A stretch of 64,000 bases of DNA. Origin: Thalassomonas haliotis (lineage in GTDB: Bacteria; Pseudomonadota; Gammaproteobacteria; Enterobacterales; Alteromonadaceae). The stretch is taken from positions 1,860,001 through 1,924,000 of the forward strand of contig NZ_CP059693.1 in NCBI RefSeq assembly GCF_028657945.1. The letters run 5' to 3'. A program made the position numbers and the translations under genes. The notes under the pieces were generated by a model. That model ran no database searches. It was not told the origin of the DNA and saw nothing but the letters and a program-made list of their open reading frames with translations. This document shows positions 45,759-54,952 of the stretch, one piece after another (the first letter of the stretch is position 1; every line of letters begins with the position of its first letter).

Positions 45759-47248
45759 TATTAACCATTATAATGCTGGCCTTCTTGCTGCTCGGGGCAT
45801 TGGCCTGGTATCTGGAGGGGATCAGCAGTAAAGCTCCCCGCTGGATTGCTTTATTTACCGTTGTGCTAGCCGCCGGCTTGTTTGCCGGTTTTGTCCTGGG
45901 TTCGGGCGCCAGCTTTGCCGAACTTAAGACCTTTGTGCGTGTCCCCTGGATCCCGGTGTTTAATATTGAATTTGCCTTAGGCCTGGATCACTTGACCATT
46001 ATCCTGCTATCCCTGACCTTTATGCTGGCGCTGATTTGCGTCTTAGTGTCCTGGCAGGAAATTCAGGAAAAGGCCGGGTTTTATTATTTCAACCTGCTGG
46101 CCACCTTTGCCGGTATCATAGGGGTTTTCACCGCGGTGGATTTGTTTTTATTCTTTTTCTTCTGGGAAGTGATGTTGTTGCCGATGACGGCCATTATCGC
46201 TATCTGGGGTCATGAAAACCGCCACTTTGCCGCCATTAAGTTTTTTATCTTCACCCAAGTAAGCAGCTTGTTGATGCTGGTGGCGATTATCCTGATGGCG
46301 GCGACACATTATCAGCAAACCGGGCAACTGAGTTTTTATTATCCCGATTGGCTGGCGCTGGAGCTGCCGCTGGAATATGCCCGTTGGCTGATGCTGGGCT
46401 TCTTTATCGCTTTTGCCGTCAAATTGCCTTCGGTGCCTGTGCACAGCTGGCTGCCGGATGCCCATACCCAGGCGCCGACGGCGGGCAGTGTCTTGCTGGC
46501 GGGGGTGCTGCTTAAAACCGGTGCTTATGGCCTGATACGTTTTGTGATCTTCTTATTTCCCGAAGCCAGTCAAGGTTTTGCTCCCCTTGCCGCACTGCTT
46601 GGCGTGGTGAGTATTTTATACGGGGCGAAAATGGCTTTTGCCCAGCAGGACTTTAAACGTCTGGTGGCCTACAGCAGCATCAGCCATATGGGGTTTGTGA
46701 TGCTGGCGCTGTTTTCCTTTAATGCCACCGCCTACCAGGGGGCAGTATTGACTTTGGTGGCCCACGGCTTAAGCAGCGGCGCCTTGTTTTCACTGGCGGG
46801 TATTATCTACAGCCGCATCCATTCCCGTAACCTGGCGGATATGGGGGGCTTCTGGCACAGTGCGCCGCGCATGGGGGGATTTACCCTGGCTTTTGCCGCC
46901 GCGGCTTTTGGCTTGCCGGGCTTGGCAAACTTTATCGGTGAGTTTATGAGTTTAGTGGGGGCATACCAGGTATTCCCCGTTGCGGTGATTTTTGCCGCCC
47001 TGGGACTGATCGGCTCGGCCATTTACGGCATCGTTTTGTTTCAGTCGACTTTCCACGGGCCGAAGGGGGGGGAAGTGGCGGATTTGTCCGGTCGTGAACT
47101 GGTGATCTCCGGCTCGCTGTTCGGCTTATTGCTGCTGTTTGGTCTTTTCCCCAACATCATACTTGAATACAGCAGCGCTGCCGGCGAGCAGCTGGCGCTG
47201 TTGTCCCGGGAAGTTTCGAATTTAACAGGAGTGACGTATGCCCACTGA
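45755..47248 (+). CDS. nuoM: NADH-quinone oxidoreductase subunit M
   Basis: The second antiporter-like subunit, 497 residues, with about 14 hydrophobic helices. Key residues are in FFFWEVMLLPM (glutamate) and AVKLPSVPVHSWLPDAH (lysine), then TAGSVLLAGVLLKTGAYG. It overlaps nuoL by four bases and nuoN by eleven, with the nuoN ribosome binding site (AGGAG) inside nuoM. Confidence 0.97.
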   Translation: MILTIIMLAFLLLGALAWYLEGISSKAPRWIALFTVVLAAGLFAGFVLGSGASFAELKTFVRVPWIPVFNIEFALGLDHLTIILLSLTFMLALICVLVSWQEIQEKAGFYYFNLLATFAGIIGVFTAVDLFLFFFFWEVMLLPMTAIIAIWGHENRHFAAIKFFIFTQVSSLLMLVAIILMAATHYQQTGQLSFYYPDWLALELPLEYARWLMLGFFIAFAVKLPSVPVHSWLPDAHTQAPTAGSVLLAGVLLKTGAYGLIRFVIFLFPEASQGFAPLAALLGVVSILYGAKMAFAQQDFKRLVAYSSISHMGFVMLALFSFNATAYQGAVLTLVAHGLSSGALFSLAGIIYSRIHSRNLADMGGFWHSAPRMGGFTLAFAAAAFGLPGLANFIGEFMSLVGAYQVFPVAVIFAALGLIGSAIYGIVLFQSTFHGPKGGEVADLSGRELVISGSLFGLLLLFGLFPNIILEYSSAAGEQLALLSREVSNLTGVTYAH

Positions 47249-48848
47249 GATGGCCGCAGCGCCTTTGTTTAGCAATGTTCAGTTTACCAATGCCATGTTG
47301 CTGGCGATATCGCCCCTGCTGATCATTGCCTTTGGCATAGTGCTTTCGCTATTGCTGATCGCCTGGAGACGTTCGCGGCGTATGCTGCAGGGGCTGACTT
47401 CGGCGATTTTCATTGTTGCCCTGATTGCCTCGGCGCCGCTGTTATTTAACAGTGATGTCCCGGTAACCACGCTATTAAAGGTAGACGGTTATGGTGTCTT
47501 CGCCTTTATGCTGGTGTGTTTTTCCGGCTTGATGGTGACTTTATTAAGCGGACAGCTGTTGCAGCGTAATACCGAAGCCCATGATGAATATTATTTGTTA
47601 TTGCAGCTGGTGATTTTAGGGGGCGGCATACTGGTGTTCAGCGACCACTTTGCCAGCTTATTCTTAGGTTTTGAGTTGCTCAGCCTGGCTTTGGTGGGCC
47701 TGGTGGGGTTTTTCCGCGAGGAAAAACATGCGGTGGAAACGGCTTTTAAATACCTGATTTTAAGCGCCACCGCGTCGAGTTTTATGTTGCTCGGCATCGC
47801 TTTTATTTACAGCCAGACCGGCAGTTTGCACTTTTCTTTAGCCAATACCGGATTAAATGCCGCCGTAAGTACCGGAATAAGTGCCGGTGTTGAGCTTAGC
47901 AATGCCTTCCATGCCATCGGCATGCTGCTGTTTTTTGCCGGGTTGGCTTTTAAGTTATCCCTGGTGCCTTTTCACTTCTGGACCCCGGATGTTTATCAGG
48001 GGGCGCCCACCCCCGTGACTATGCTGATGGCGACAGTCTCGAAGGTGGCCATGTTTACCGTATTGATGAAATGCCTGTTCAGCCAGGAGGCCTTTGTCCA
48101 GAGCAGTATGATGCAGCTGGTGGCTTTGGTGGCGGCTTTGTCTATGGTGTTTGGCAATGTGCTGGCGTTAAAGCAGGAAAATTTAAAACGTTTACTGGGC
48201 TATTCTTCCATTGCCCATATGGGTTATTTGCTGATCGTCTTGTTGATCACCTCGCAAAAGGATATCCATTTTGCCTGGCAAAGTGCGCTCTTTTATCTGT
48301 CGGCTTATGTGCTGGCGTCTTTATCGGTTTTTATGGTGATGATCTTTACCTCACAAGCGGCTTCACCTCCCGGGCAAAGCCAGCAGCACAATGCGGATGA
48401 AGCCAGCATCAGCAGCTGGCAGGGGCTTTTCTGGCATAACCCCCTGATGGCTTTTCTGGCGATCCTCGCGATATTAAGTCTGGCGGGTATTCCGCTGTCG
48501 ATGGGCTTTATTGCCAAGTTTTATCTGTTAACCTTTGCCAGCCAGGCGGGACTGTGGTGGTTAATCGTCGCGCTGGTGCTCGGCAGCGGCATAGGCCTGT
48601 TTTATTATTTGCGCATCATTTTTAGTTTGTTTGCTTCGCCCTTTTCTGAACAAAAAGCTAAAGCAGAAATGCAGCAACACAGCAATTCCCCGCAGGCATT
48701 TGGCCATTTGCCCTGGAACCGCCTGCTGGTAACTGGCTTTGTTTTTGCCGGTCTGGTCTTTGGCTTGTATCCGGATGTATTGATGCAGGTGCTTAATCGC
48801 CTGGGTGAGCTTACCCAGCCTTTAGCTGTGTTGAATCAAACACCTTAA
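47238..48848 (+). CDS. nuoN: NADH-quinone oxidoreductase subunit N
   Basis: The third antiporter-like subunit, 536 residues. Key residues are in LGFELLSLALVG (glutamate) and AFKLSLVPFHFWTPDVYQG (lysine), followed by APTPVTMLMATVSKVAMF. The cytoplasmic loop near residues 378-395 (rich in Gln, His and Ser) is longer than usual, as is the segment near 475-490. It ends the nuo operon. The first hairpin with a T-run after it lies in the deaD leader at 48974-48997. Confidence 0.96.
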   Translation: MPTEMAAAPLFSNVQFTNAMLLAISPLLIIAFGIVLSLLLIAWRRSRRMLQGLTSAIFIVALIASAPLLFNSDVPVTTLLKVDGYGVFAFMLVCFSGLMVTLLSGQLLQRNTEAHDEYYLLLQLVILGGGILVFSDHFASLFLGFELLSLALVGLVGFFREEKHAVETAFKYLILSATASSFMLLGIAFIYSQTGSLHFSLANTGLNAAVSTGISAGVELSNAFHAIGMLLFFAGLAFKLSLVPFHFWTPDVYQGAPTPVTMLMATVSKVAMFTVLMKCLFSQEAFVQSSMMQLVALVAALSMVFGNVLALKQENLKRLLGYSSIAHMGYLLIVLLITSQKDIHFAWQSALFYLSAYVLASLSVFMVMIFTSQAASPPGQSQQHNADEASISSWQGLFWHNPLMAFLAILAILSLAGIPLSMGFIAKFYLLTFASQAGLWWLIVALVLGSGIGLFYYLRIIFSLFASPFSEQKAKAEMQQHSNSPQAFGHLPWNRLLVTGFVFAGLVFGLYPDVLMQVLNRLGELTQPLAVLNQTP

Positions 48849-48930
48849 GGATTTTTACATTAACTTTACCAGGTATTAGCATTTTTCATGCCTGATTTTA
48901 AGGTTTTGCCCCGGGGCCGATAAATATAAC

Positions 48931-48958
48931 TTGTGTCTGGTATTTACATCTGTATAAT
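48931..48958 (+). promoter_or_regulatory. sigma-70 promoter of deaD
   Basis: TTGTGT (48931-48936) and a perfect TATAAT (48953-48958) are 16 bases apart, giving a transcript start near 48965 and a leader of about 185 bases before the deaD ATG. Confidence 0.7.
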
Positions 48959-48973
48959 ACGCGCCTCGCTTAT

Positions 48974-48997
48974 AGGGTGTCTTGAAGCACCCTTTTT
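48974..48997 (+). terminator. attenuator-like hairpin in the deaD leader
   Basis: AGGGTG and CACCCT form a 6-base stem with loop TCTTGAAG, followed directly by TTTTT. It lies only about 10 bases after the predicted deaD transcription start. It could end nuo transcripts, act as an attenuator or 5' stabiliser of deaD mRNA, or both. Confidence 0.65.
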
Positions 48998-49149
48998 CCA
49001 GCGTTAAAAATGAGTGGGGTTATTTCCGCCCAATAGACTTGCCAAGCTAATTTCTCCTTAATTAGCATATTGACTGTGCCTCAAGTCTTCCTGGTGGTTT
49101 TCCTCGTAAATGTACGCAGGCTTTACCTGCTATTGAGAAGACAAAATCT
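48998..49149 (+). promoter_or_regulatory. remaining 5' leader of deaD
   Basis: About 150 transcribed but untranslated bases lead to the deaD ATG. Cold-shock helicase genes typically have long structured leaders, and this length fits. The base before the ATG region lacks a strong ribosome binding site (GAGAAG about 10 bases upstream is the best). I see no known riboswitch. Confidence 0.45.
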
Positions 49150-50937
49150 ATGACTGATACAAACAATGCCGCTGTCGGCTTTGAATCTTTAGGCTTGCCT
49201 GAAACTTTATTAACTGCTTTAAATTCTTTAGGATTTGCCTCTGCGACCGATATCCAGGCGCAAACCATTCCCCCGTTATTAGCAGGTAAAGATGTTTTGG
49301 GTGAAGCGCAAACAGGTACCGGTAAAACCGCTGCATTTGGTTTACCGGCACTGGCGAAAATTGATACTTCCATCAAAAAGCCACAGTTAATGGTCCTGGC
49401 ACCGACCCGTGAACTGGCGATGCAGGTAGCTGAAGCTATCGAGTCCTTTTCCAAAAACATCAAAGGCTTGCGTGTTGCCACTTTATACGGTGGTCAATCT
49501 TATGGGCCGCAATTCCAGCAGCTTGAGCGTGGCGCCCAGGTAGTCGTTGGTACTCCGGGTCGTTTAATGGACCACTTACGCCGTAAGAGCCTGAAGCTGG
49601 ATAACCTGTCTTTCTGTGTGCTTGATGAAGCCGATGAAATGCTGAACATGGGCTTTTTGGATGACATCGAATGGATCCTTGAGCACTTGCCAGAGCAAAC
49701 GCAAATGGCCTTGTTCTCGGCCACTATGCCGCCGCAAATCCGTAAGGTGGCGAACCGTTTCTTAAAAGAGCCCGAGCATATTAAAATTGCCGCGGTGAAA
49801 AAAGCCAAAGCCAATATCAAGCAATACGCCTGGAAAGTGAGCGGCATCAATAAAATGACCGCGTTAGAGCGTATCGCCGAAACCGTAGAATACGATGCCA
49901 TGATTATTTTCGTGCGCACCCGTAACGATACTGTCGATGTTGCCGAAAAATTAGAACGTTTGGGCTACCCGGCGGTTGCCTTAAACGGCGATATGAACCA
50001 GGCACAACGTGAGCGTACCGTAGACCAGTTAAAATCCGGTAAGTCTTCTATCATGGTTGCCACCGACGTGGTTGCCCGTGGCCTGGATATTCCGCGTATC
50101 TCTTTGGTGGTTAACTATGATCTGCCGGGTGATAACGAAGCTTATGTTCACCGTATCGGCCGTACCGGTCGTGCCGGTCGCAGCGGTACCTCGATTTCTT
50201 TCGTACGTCCTCGCGAAATGTACTCTTTACGCCATTATGAGCGTTTAACTTCGGGTACTATTGAGCAGTATGAACTACCGACTATCCAGGAAATCGGTAA
50301 AGCCCGTATCGAACGTACCCGTGAAGAGCTGGCGAGTGTTGTTGCCGATAAAGAATTGGCAAGCATGCGTGAAATCATTGAGAGTATGGCCAACGAGTCA
50401 GAGCTTTCTATGGTAGATTTAGCCGCGGCGCTGTTATACCAGAAGCAGTTAAAGCAGCCGCTGCAGCCAAAAGAAGATCCTAAACCTCGCCGTGAAGCAC
50501 GTGACCGTAACGACCGTAACGATCGCAATGGCCGTCGTGATGCACGCGGTGGCCGTGACGGACGTGACAACCGCGGCAACCGGGACAACCGGGGTGAAAG
50601 AGCGCCGCGTAAGCCTAAAGCAGTACGCAGCGATGTCGATTGGCAGACTTACCGTTTAGAGGTAGGTAAAGAGCACGGTGCTAAGCCGGGTGATATTGTT
50701 GGCGCTATTGCCAACGAGATTTCATTGGACAGCAGTTATATCGGCGCCATCAACCTGCATGACCGTCACAGTTATGTTCAGTTGCCAAAAGGTATCCCTA
50801 CCGGTGCTTTCCAGCAGCTGAAAACGGTACGTGTCCGTCGTCAGGCATTGGAGATTTCTGTTTCTGATGCTCCGGCCGCCCATGAACGTCCTCGTCGTTC
50901 TCACGAGCGTTCAGAGCGCTCCAGGCGTGCTAACTAA
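49150..50937 (+). CDS. deaD: DEAD-box ATP-dependent RNA helicase DeaD/CsdA
   Basis: A 595-residue RNA helicase that unwinds structured RNA in ribosome assembly and mRNA decay, especially in the cold. Motifs in order: Q motif (FASATDIQAQTIP), Walker A AQTGTGKT, PTRELA, DEAD, SAT, VATDVVARGLD, HRIGRTGR. After the two RecA domains come a dimerisation region, a charged Arg/Asp/Asn/Gly tract (about 440-490, RNDRN repeats), the DbpA-type RNA-binding domain (about 497-570) and a basic tail rich in RS/ER. This matches the CsdA architecture. It is monocistronic with a good terminator. Confidence 0.96.
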   Translation: MTDTNNAAVGFESLGLPETLLTALNSLGFASATDIQAQTIPPLLAGKDVLGEAQTGTGKTAAFGLPALAKIDTSIKKPQLMVLAPTRELAMQVAEAIESFSKNIKGLRVATLYGGQSYGPQFQQLERGAQVVVGTPGRLMDHLRRKSLKLDNLSFCVLDEADEMLNMGFLDDIEWILEHLPEQTQMALFSATMPPQIRKVANRFLKEPEHIKIAAVKKAKANIKQYAWKVSGINKMTALERIAETVEYDAMIIFVRTRNDTVDVAEKLERLGYPAVALNGDMNQAQRERTVDQLKSGKSSIMVATDVVARGLDIPRISLVVNYDLPGDNEAYVHRIGRTGRAGRSGTSISFVRPREMYSLRHYERLTSGTIEQYELPTIQEIGKARIERTREELASVVADKELASMREIIESMANESELSMVDLAAALLYQKQLKQPLQPKEDPKPRREARDRNDRNDRNGRRDARGGRDGRDNRGNRDNRGERAPRKPKAVRSDVDWQTYRLEVGKEHGAKPGDIVGAIANEISLDSSYIGAINLHDRHSYVQLPKGIPTGAFQQLKTVRVRRQALEISVSDAPAAHERPRRSHERSERSRRAN

Positions 50938-50962
50938 AGCTTATTTATAATAAGCTGATTAA

Positions 50963-50992
50963 TAAAAAAGGTGCTTTTAAGCGCCTTTTTTA
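50963..50992 (+). terminator. Rho-independent terminator of deaD
   Basis: GGTGC and GCGCC (with one G-U pair) form a short stem with loop TTTTAA, flanked by AAAAAA and TTTTTT, 30 bases after the deaD stop codon. Confidence 0.85.
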
Positions 50993-51470
50993 TTGCCGGT
51001 GAAAAAGTTTTCTGTTGAAGGAGGCAGGTTTTACTTTATTAAATGGCCGGGAGAGTCGGGCTTATTGTGAAAGTGGGTTTTATGCTGTTGTTATGTTTTT
51101 AGCGGCAGTCATCTCTTTAGCGCCTGCATATAAGATTAATGTTGAATAAGCACTGTTTTTGGCAATATCGCCGGGAACAGAAGGGGATTAGCTTTTGCAG
51201 AATGTCTGATTTTTAGCCTTGGTTCCGGTAGTTTCTGTTAGCAATAAACTTTTGCTAAGGTGATTTTATAGCGCTATTTCCCCGGTGTTAAAAATTCTTT
51301 ACAGCTTCCTTTCAGGGCTTATCTGCGCTGGCTTGATGTAGATCATATTTTTACCATTTTTTGCGTACAATTTCTGTTACAGCTCGCTTTTTTTTCTGTT
51401 TCCGGCAGGTCTTTTTCTTTCACGAAATCAGATTGATAATGAAGTCATACTATTGAAGAGAGATACCAAT
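50993..51470. other. intergenic region upstream of hppD
   Basis: About 480 AT-rich bases with no coding character on either strand. They must contain the hppD promoter; GAGAG about 10 bases before the ATG is a plausible ribosome binding site. A weak TyrR-like pattern near 51337 was not convincing. Nothing else is recognisable. Confidence 0.4.
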
Positions 51471-52514
51471 ATGACCGAAGTAAACAACCCGCTCAATTTA
51501 CGCGGCATTGAATTTACCGAATACGCAACACCCGATAGCGATTACATGGAAAATGCTTTCTATGGTTTTGGCTTTTCTAAAACTAAAAAGTTTAAAGGGC
51601 GTGATATCGATTACTTCAACCAGAATGATATTCACTTCTTATTAAACAATGAACAGGCGGGTTTCTCCCGTGAATTTGCCAAAAGCCATGGCCCGGCCAT
51701 TTGTTCTATGGGCTGGCGGGTAGACGATGCCGAATTCGCTTTTACCGAAGCGGTGAAGCGCGGTGCCAAGTCGGCGCAGGAAGCGGCAAATAAACTGCCA
51801 TATCCGGCCATTTACGGCATAGGTGACAGCTTAATTTATTTTGTTGAGAAATTTGGCGATAAAGGCACTATTTATGAAGATGACTTTGAAGCCATAGACA
51901 AGCCGGTATTGGTTGAAGACAAAGGTTTTAAAGCGGTTGATCACCTGACCAACAATGTTTACCAGGGCACCATGGAGCACTGGGCAAACTTCTATAAAGA
52001 TGTTTTCGGTTTCACCGAAGTGCGCTACTTTGACATCAAAGGGGTTCAGACGGCGTTAATCTCTTATGCGCTGCAATCGCCTTGTGGGACTTTCTGTATC
52101 CCGATCAATGAAGGTAAAGGCAACAAGAATAACCAGATTGATGAGTATCTGGATGAATACAACGGCCCGGGCGTACAGCACCTGGCGTTTATCACCGATG
52201 ACCTGGTAGGCTCGTTAGATAAACTGGATAAGTCTATTATCGATACTTTGGATATAGTACCTGAATATTATGATGATATTTTCGACCGGGTACCTTGGGT
52301 GAAAGAAGATAAAAAACGTATCCAGGATCACCAGATCCTGGTGGACAGCCAAAGTGAAAACAGCTATTTATTACAGATTTTCACCAAGAATATTTTTGGT
52401 CCAATCTTTATCGAGATGATCCAGCGGGTTGATGACAAAGGTTTCGGCGAAGGTAACTTTACCGCCTTGTTCAAATCTATCGAATTGAACCAGATGGAAC
52501 GTGGCGTACTGTAA
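51471..52514 (+). CDS. hppD: 4-hydroxyphenylpyruvate dioxygenase
   Basis: An Fe(II) enzyme that turns 4-hydroxyphenylpyruvate into homogentisate in tyrosine breakdown. Two vicinal-oxygen-chelate domains are present. The metal triad is visible: His158 (AVDHLTNN), His237 (GVQHLAF) and Glu315 (FIEMIQR), counted from ATG 51471. The frame is open six codons further up, but MTEVNNPLNLRGIEF is the family-like start. No homogentisate dioxygenase or other pathway gene is adjacent, so the product either enters a pathway encoded elsewhere or could accumulate as pyomelanin (inference). Confidence 0.96.
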   Translation: MTEVNNPLNLRGIEFTEYATPDSDYMENAFYGFGFSKTKKFKGRDIDYFNQNDIHFLLNNEQAGFSREFAKSHGPAICSMGWRVDDAEFAFTEAVKRGAKSAQEAANKLPYPAIYGIGDSLIYFVEKFGDKGTIYEDDFEAIDKPVLVEDKGFKAVDHLTNNVYQGTMEHWANFYKDVFGFTEVRYFDIKGVQTALISYALQSPCGTFCIPINEGKGNKNNQIDEYLDEYNGPGVQHLAFITDDLVGSLDKLDKSIIDTLDIVPEYYDDIFDRVPWVKEDKKRIQDHQILVDSQSENSYLLQIFTKNIFGPIFIEMIQRVDDKGFGEGNFTALFKSIELNQMERGVL

Positions 52515-52554
52515 GACTGTTTTGTTTAGTGCTGCAATAGCTTGATGTTTTTAT

Positions 52555-52587
52555 AAAGCCAGTCGGTATGCCCGACTGGCTTTTTTA
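52555..52587 (+). terminator. Rho-independent terminator of hppD
   Basis: AAAGCCAGTCGG and CCGACTGGCTTT form a 10-base-plus GC-rich stem with a short TATGC loop followed by TTTTTT. It starts 40 bases after the hppD stop codon. Confidence 0.92.
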
Positions 52588-52640
52588 TGTTCGGGCGGGC
52601 TGTTTGACAAGCTGGCCTTTATTCAGCCGCTCCTGGATGG

Positions 52641-54725
52641 TCAAAAAGCATAACTGGCGCTCAGTGAAAAATTCACTTCTTCACCCGGATGTCCTCCAGG
52701 TAAGGTGAAGGTACTCGGGGTGGGATTGTCGCGGTCGAAAACATTGTGGATGTAGCCGGAGAGCCGCCAGTTTTTCGATGCCTGCCAATGCCCTGAGATA
52801 TCAAGCCTGAAATAATCGGGCAGCTCGTTGGGATCTTCTATGGTGCCGGCCACCACGGCACCCGAGTCCCGGTTGATATGCCATTGGTTTTGGATAAAAA
52901 ATTCAACAGGGTATCGGCTGAATTTATAAGCCAGTTCCAGGTTGAAGATGTAGTCGGGAAAGGCGTCATAATCGAAATTTTCGGTTTTATTTCTACTGTC
53001 GACATAGGCCGCGTTGGCTTTTAAAGACCAGCTATCCCGGACATACTGGTAGCTTAACTCAATACCTTTAGATGTTTGCTCGCCGATATTGCTGAACTCC
53101 AGGCTGAAATTCGGGTCTGCGGTGGCCACGGCCCGGATGCCGTCGCTCCAGTCACTTGTAAACAGGGTAATATTTAAACTCCAGTTGTCGCTATGTTTTA
53201 AGTAAATCAATTCGTAGGTATCGATAATTTCCGGGCCTATCTCGCGGTTACCTTTGATGGTGACCCCGCCAAAAATATCCAGGGAAGAAGGGGGGGTAAA
53301 AGCCTGGCCATAAAGCAACTTAATTGCCTGGTTGTTGCTAGGGTAATAAATAAGCCCGAGGCGGGGAGAGTTCTGGTGACCAAAAGCATCAATATAGTTA
53401 TCGACTCTAAGGCCGTAGAGCAGATCTAAACGCTCGTCAAAGAGGTGGGTTTTGGCCTGAAAGAGGAAGCTGTTGATCTTACGTTCATACCCCTGCGAGA
53501 CATTGATCCCTTGGGTTAACACACTGTCGTCTGTAAGGGAGGTGCGCCGGTTGTGGTTATCGTCTATCCTGGCTCTGCTGGCTTCTAGCCCCAATAACCA
53601 TTGGCTGTTCCAGCTATTGTCGGCCTGTTTTAGATATAAGCGTATGCCTTTGTGGCTTTCCTGGAAAAAAATCCGATCTTGTGTTGCTTGGCCTGGGCGG
53701 TAGCGGGAAAAGGTGCGGCTGATGTCTGTGTCCCAGTAATAGCTGTTGCCTTCGAGGATGAGCTGATTTGAAAAAGTTTGCTTGAAACCGGCTTTTACCA
53801 TGTAAAATTCTTCGTCTGAATCAGAATGGTCGATATCCAGGGTATTTCTGTTGGGACCCAGGCCCGGTCCCTGGTCGGAACGGCGACCTTTGGCATATAA
53901 ATTAAGGTAAGTGGACAACTCCCCGGAAAAATCTGAGTTGAGTTTTAGCACCCCGGTATAAGCATCATAATCGAAATCACGCTCTCCGCTAACTTTCTGG
54001 CCATTGCTTAAATCAATATTTTGATAGTTTTGATCTTGCTTGCCTTGCTGGCTAAAAGCAAAGGCGCTGTTGAGTCTGTGTGTCCGGTTTAAGGCCTGGC
54101 TGATACGTAAATCTGCCCGGGAATAATCCAGGCTGCCTAATTTGAACGATAGCTGCTGTTGATCTTGGTCGGCGCTGTAGCTATTGACGGCGATAACGCC
54201 ATGAAAGGCATCGCTGCCGTGTATTGCTGAACCTGGCCCCCGAATAAGCTCCAGGCTGTCTAATACGCCTAATTGATAGCTTAAGGTATCAAACAGGGCG
54301 CTGTTGGTGCGCAGCAAGGTCATAGGGACATCATCAAGTTGCAGTGCGATGGCTGAAGATGAGGTGTTGCCGAAATAGCCCCTGATAGCTATGGCCGAAC
54401 CATCCCATAGTGAAGGGGAAACTATGGTAGCGGCTTGTGTGGCAAGCGCCTCTCTTAACCGGTCGGCTCCCCGGTTTATCCATTGCTGGCGGGCGACTTT
54501 ACTGACAGAGGAGCCTAAATTGAGTTCATCTTCATTAAAGCGCGAAGCCACAGTGACGGTTACTTTCAGTAAATCTTCCAATGAAAGGGAGTGAAGAAAT
54601 TCACTTTCCTGCTCGGCCTGTTCGCGGTTATCGGCGGCGTTAAGATTTGCGGCAAAAGTTAAAGGAGCAAAAACATTAAAGCCGATAAAAAACATCAGGT
54701 GATAACAACGAAGGGAAAAGCACAT
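52641..54725 (-). CDS. TonB-dependent outer-membrane receptor
   Basis: About 694 residues: a signal peptide (MCFSLRCYHLMFF..., cleavage near LTFAA), a plug domain (about 55-170, with AIRGYFGN, QLDDVPMTLL, SLELIRGPGSAIHGSDAFHGVIAV) and a 22-strand barrel ending in aromatic SASYAF. The open frame reaches TTG 54764, but ATG 54725 gives the better signal peptide. The early SLEDLLKVTVTVASRF region resembles a TonB-box-like lead seen in the colicin I/vitamin B12-type branch. The ligand cannot be inferred: no transporter, siderophore or glycan gene is adjacent. It is convergent with hppD. Confidence 0.92.
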   Translation of the reverse strand: MCFSLRCYHLMFFIGFNVFAPLTFAANLNAADNREQAEQESEFLHSLSLEDLLKVTVTVASRFNEDELNLGSSVSKVARQQWINRGADRLREALATQAATIVSPSLWDGSAIAIRGYFGNTSSSAIALQLDDVPMTLLRTNSALFDTLSYQLGVLDSLELIRGPGSAIHGSDAFHGVIAVNSYSADQDQQQLSFKLGSLDYSRADLRISQALNRTHRLNSAFAFSQQGKQDQNYQNIDLSNGQKVSGERDFDYDAYTGVLKLNSDFSGELSTYLNLYAKGRRSDQGPGLGPNRNTLDIDHSDSDEEFYMVKAGFKQTFSNQLILEGNSYYWDTDISRTFSRYRPGQATQDRIFFQESHKGIRLYLKQADNSWNSQWLLGLEASRARIDDNHNRRTSLTDDSVLTQGINVSQGYERKINSFLFQAKTHLFDERLDLLYGLRVDNYIDAFGHQNSPRLGLIYYPSNNQAIKLLYGQAFTPPSSLDIFGGVTIKGNREIGPEIIDTYELIYLKHSDNWSLNITLFTSDWSDGIRAVATADPNFSLEFSNIGEQTSKGIELSYQYVRDSWSLKANAAYVDSRNKTENFDYDAFPDYIFNLELAYKFSRYPVEFFIQNQWHINRDSGAVVAGTIEDPNELPDYFRLDISGHWQASKNWRLSGYIHNVFDRDNPTPSTFTLPGGHPGEEVNFSLSASYAF

Positions 54726-54952
54726 AATTAAATCAATCCGGTTTAGATTAAAATTTGAATTCAATCCATGAAGCCGGGCACTTTTTATAGTTTAGTTGAT
54801 TTTGTACTTTTTAATTTTCAGGGCAACGGACAAGCAGCTTGGAGCCGTTATTGAAAAATGAACCGTTACAATACCGGGTTGGCAATAACAGGGTGAGACA
54901 AGTGCGCCTTACCCTGATCGAACTTATGTTTTTACTTTGCCTGACGCCTTCG

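Noticed and set aside
51337-51356. TyrR-box-like sequence upstream of hppD (TGTAGA...TTTAC)
   Set aside because: The match to TGTAAA-N6-TTTACA is imperfect in both halves and the spacing is off by one; chance is likely in AT-rich DNA.
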